Origin: Solibacillus sp040274725
GTDB taxonomy: Bacteria; Bacillota; Bacilli; Bacillales_A; Planococcaceae
Assembly: GCA_040274725.1 (NCBI GenBank)
Contig: JBEMAQ010000001.1
Coordinates: forward strand, 186,001-250,000
Direction: 5' to 3'
DNA: 64,000 nucleotides
Shown: positions 62,047-64,000 of the stretch, one piece after another
Position numbering within the stretch: position 1 is the stretch's first letter
Layout: each line of letters begins with the position of its first letter
Notes under the pieces: model-generated
Database searches by the model: none
What the model was told of the DNA's origin: nothing
What the model saw: only the letters and a program-made list of their open reading frames with translations
Position numbers and translations under genes: made by a program

Positions 62047-62089
62047 TGATTATTCATCGCAACTTTCTAATAATAGCAATGAATAATCA
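62047..62089 (-). other. inverted repeat upstream of brnQ
   Basis: TGATTATTCAT (62047-62057) and ATGAATAATCA (62079-62089), an 11-base perfect inverted repeat with a 21-base spacer, 60 to 100 bases upstream of brnQ. It could be an operator or a leader hairpin. No T-box sequence is seen. Confidence 0.45.
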
Positions 62090-62124
62090 ATTGTACAATA
62101 TTTGAAGTGCAATTCATGCAAAAA

Positions 62125-62162
62125 AGAGTATTCTGAAGTAATTTTCCACCACAGAATACTCT
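62125..62162 (-). terminator. terminator of ribU
   Basis: AGAGTATTCTG / CAGAATACTCT stem of 11 bases with a 16-base loop and a TTTTTT tail on the minus strand, about ten bases after the ribU stop. Confidence 0.85.
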
Positions 62163-62171
62163 TAAACTAAT

Positions 62172-62750
62172 TTATGATAAATACTGTGTGCGCTGATTGT
62201 CAATCCATGTTTTCATCGTGCGGAATAATAACATCACGACAACAAGTAGCATCACACCTTTTAAAATGTTAAATGGTAAAATACCTAATACAATTGTTTC
62301 GTACATATCAAACGAGCCCCAGCCTAGTAAATATGTGTATGCTGGTAGGAACGCTACGTAGTTTAAAGCCGCCATGCCGACAGACATCACAACTGTACCG
62401 ACCACAAGCCCTACAACTAACCCTTTAATTGTCGAGAACTTTTTGTAAATATAGTAAGTTGGTAAAATAAATAATACACCTGTCATAAAGTTCGCTGCAT
62501 GTCCTACTGGTAAACCTTCTGGTGCGCCTGAGAACAGCCAGTCCAAAATGTTTTTAATGAGTTCTACGGCGATCCCTGCAAGTGGGCCCATTGTGATTGC
62601 GGCAATTAATGCAGGTACATCACTAAAATCGATTTTTAAAAACACTGGAAAACCTGGTAGTGGGAAATTAAGTAGCATTAAAACGAATGAAATACTGCTT
62701 AACATCGCGATTGTGACGAACGTGCGTAGCTTAACATTAGTGTTGCGCAT
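62172..62750 (-). CDS. ribU: riboflavin ECF transporter substrate-binding subunit
   Basis: A 192-residue membrane protein of the RibU (YpaA) family with six helices; it binds riboflavin and pairs with an ECF module encoded elsewhere. The motif ALIAAITMGPLAGIAVELIKN is characteristic. The start at 62750 follows AGAGGAGAGATTTT; the longer frame overlaps the riboswitch terminator. The FMN riboswitch upstream confirms the substrate. Confidence 0.94.
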   Translation of the reverse strand: MRNTNVKLRTFVTIAMLSSISFVLMLLNFPLPGFPVFLKIDFSDVPALIAAITMGPLAGIAVELIKNILDWLFSGAPEGLPVGHAANFMTGVLFILPTYYIYKKFSTIKGLVVGLVVGTVVMSVGMAALNYVAFLPAYTYLLGWGSFDMYETIVLGILPFNILKGVMLLVVVMLLFRTMKTWIDNQRTQYLS

Positions 62751-62811
62751 AAAATCTCTCCTCTTTGCTGATTGCATCTCGCAAGAAGAAAGGACGATGC
62801 TGCCATTTACG

Positions 62812-62842
62812 AAAAAATCCCTTACACGAATCTGCGTAAGGG
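62812..62842 (-). terminator. riboswitch-controlled terminator upstream of ribU
   Basis: CCCTTAC / GTAAGGG stem with a 10-base loop followed by ATTTTTT on the minus strand. It lies 60-90 bases upstream of ribU and downstream of the FMN aptamer, the usual place of an expression platform. Confidence 0.8.
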
Positions 62843-62935
62843 AGAAATAGGTATACTTAAACAAGCCTTATCAAACGATAAAACGGTATGTAAAAGAAGC
62901 CCGACATTTTTTCATAAAATGACGACCGTACCTTC

Positions 62936-63104
62936 ACCTTCTCCCATCCAGACTATACTGTCGGCTTTGGAATCGCACCAAATCCTGCACACATTAACGT
63001 GGCTCGCGGGCTCAAGAAGCATCTACAACGTCCTCCAAGTAAATGGTCGGAGGCTGCTCGCTTTTATTACCGCCGGTCGGGAATTACACCCTGCCCCGAA
63101 GATG
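62936..63104 (-). promoter_or_regulatory. FMN riboswitch (RFN element) of ribU
   Basis: The minus strand carries the ordered conserved blocks of the FMN aptamer: ATCTTCGGGGCAGGGTG, ATTCCCGACCGGCGGTA, AGCCCGCGAGC, AGGATTTGGTGCGATTCC, GCCGACAGTATAGTC and TGGATGGGAGAAG. FMN binding should favour the downstream terminator at 62812-62842 and lower ribU expression. Confidence 0.95.
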
Positions 63105-63133
63105 AATCAATATGAAATTGTCTTACACAAATA

Positions 63134-63161
63134 ATTATAATATAAAAAAAGGAATTGTAAA
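63134..63161 (-). promoter_or_regulatory. promoter of the ribU riboswitch transcript
   Basis: On the minus strand TTTACA, a 16-base spacer and TATAAT. The -35 box lies within the terminator stem of the upstream gene, so the two signals overlap. Transcription would start about 25 bases before the aptamer. Confidence 0.6.
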
Positions 63162-63181
63162 GCCCTTTCGCTTACAATTCC
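63151..63181 (-). terminator. terminator of the RsiX-like gene
   Basis: GGAATTGTAA / TTACAATTCC 10-base perfect stem with an 11-base loop and a long T-run on the minus strand, 15 bases after the stop codon. Confidence 0.9.
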
Positions 63182-63196
63182 AAGTAAATATATAGG

Positions 63197-64000
63197 TTAT
63201 TTAAAAATAACAGAAAAATCTAATAAATTAGGTGCAATTGGCATCGGCATTGGCTTTGTAAAATCAAAATCGTACCATTGCTCAGGAGAAATATTTTTAA
63301 ATTTCACCTTTTTGTCAAAATTGGCTGCCGTCAGCATCATGCCTTCAAGCATTCGCATCGCTGCCTGTGCATCCTGCTGCTCCAAATCAAGCGGTTCCGT
63401 AAAGGTAACGGTTACGACATCACCCTTCACAGTTGGCGTAAATGCGACATTCGGCAAAATAAGTGTTTGATAAATATCATTGGCCTCGCTCGTCATATTT
63501 AACAATGCTGCCTCTACATCCTCATAGCTCATGCGGAAATTTGGACTAATATATTGACTACCATCACGCATCGTATAAAGAAAATAATTATAGTGTGTCT
63601 GCTCCCCGTTTAATTCAAGTGGCGTAGCACGTGTACCTGCTTGACTAAATTCATACGGTTCACCAGCCAGATCAACAAAAGCAACCTCCTCATAGCTATC
63701 CGCAAACGTATCGACTAACACGCCAATATAATTGGACATGGACGCAGATGCTTGATCATATGGCTGCTCTTTTGGCAAATGATGCGTAAGCGTACGTGCC
63801 TCTTCCGTTAGTTCCCCAACGAACGGATGATATTCATGAAAGCCCATTGCTTCTTCATTGATTTCAGCTGCATACTTCGTATAAAGTTCCATTTTCGTTG
63901 GCGTACCCTCAAAATCTTGTGCAATTTTCTCTGCGGGAATCAAAATACTTACCGGTACACTTTCTGCATCATCTCCCGTTAAACCAATTGTAAACGGTGT
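63197..64000 (-). CDS. C-terminal part of an RsiX/GerMN-like anti-sigma factor (cut by window edge)
   Basis: At least 267 residues are open to the window edge, with no start in view, so the 5' end lies outside. The extracytoplasmic sequence includes repeated segments resembling the GerMN domain (VSILIPAEKIAQ and ISPNFRMSYEDVEAALLNM) and a proline-rich end TKPMPMPIAPN. The ribU neighbourhood of B. subtilis carries rsiX, and the tail resembles RsiX, but this is from memory of the family. A germination-type or other secreted protein is the alternative. Confidence 0.6.
   Translation of the reverse strand, partial: TPFTIGLTGDDAESVPVSILIPAEKIAQDFEGTPTKMELYTKYAAEINEEAMGFHEYHPFVGELTEEARTLTHHLPKEQPYDQASASMSNYIGVLVDTFADSYEEVAFVDLAGEPYEFSQAGTRATPLELNGEQTHYNYFLYTMRDGSQYISPNFRMSYEDVEAALLNMTSEANDIYQTLILPNVAFTPTVKGDVVTVTFTEPLDLEQQDAQAAMRMLEGMMLTAANFDKKVKFKNISPEQWYDFDFTKPMPMPIAPNLLDFSVIFK

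Noticed and set aside
1..64000. tRNA, rRNA, CRISPR, prophage or intact insertion sequence
   Set aside because: No tRNA-like clover-leaf with TTCRA arms, no rRNA stretches, no regular direct repeats with spacers, and no transposase or integrase frame were seen.

Overview
This window comes from an endospore-forming, low-GC Gram-positive bacterium, most likely a Planococcaceae member of the Lysinibacillus/Solibacillus type. The evidence is sporulation and germination genes (spoIVA, sleB, ypeB), bacillithiol genes (bshA, ypdA), menaquinone and heptaprenyl synthesis, an S-layer-homology protein, and a gene order that follows the Bacillus subtilis panB-birA-cca-dapB-qcr-aro-mtr-hbs-spoIVA-gpsA-der-cmk-sleB-fer segment. 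Nearly all genes are on the minus strand. The genus assignment is an inference from gene content and order. No tRNA, rRNA, CRISPR array, prophage or intact insertion sequence was seen.

Layout. 1-5950 is an accessory stretch: a partial gene, a small membrane protein, an orphan dihydrolipoamide dehydrogenase-like flavoprotein, a PfkB sugar kinase, a chemoreceptor and a YocH-like LysM/3D protein. 6190-10800 holds panBCD behind a terminator-like leader hairpin, then a second chemoreceptor. 10800-15305 is birA-cca-bshA-mgsA-dapB, with the YitT-family gene ypjC divergent. 16500-24270 holds yugP, ypjA, the menaquinol:cytochrome c reductase qcrABC, ypiF-ypiB-ypiA and aroA. 24273-34305 is the aromatic/menaquinone supercluster: tyrA, hisC, aroH, aroB, aroC, cheR, ndk, hepT, menG, hepS, mtrB, folE. 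Unlike B. subtilis, there are no trp genes between aroH and hisC, although the TRAP gene mtrB is present. 34643-46262 covers HU, spoIVA (with a sigma-E promoter), yphF/yphE, gpsA, der, the S1-like ypfD, cmk, the PilZ protein ypfA, and ypeB-sleB (with a sigma-G promoter). 46259-54557 holds prsW, an S-layer-homology protein, ansA, ypdA, a phosphoesterase, a LysM protein, recQ and ypbB. From 54767 several genes are on the plus strand: ferredoxin, fabI (FapR operator), a soluble chemoreceptor, a small orphan and a second YitT protein. glnRA (two GlnR operators), brnQ, ribU (FMN riboswitch) and a partial RsiX-like gene are on the minus strand.

The least explained parts are intergenic. Two stretches, 16376-16474 and 39706-39788, share an ordered set of conserved blocks and each can fold; they look like diverged copies of one unannotated structured repeat. 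A third, 56132-56262, is a chain of four hairpins ending in a strong terminator just upstream of the soluble chemoreceptor gene; it could be a small RNA or a cis-regulatory leader. Other points for a second look are the nested hairpin at 590-636, the panB leader terminator, and the loss of trp genes from a cluster that keeps TRAP.
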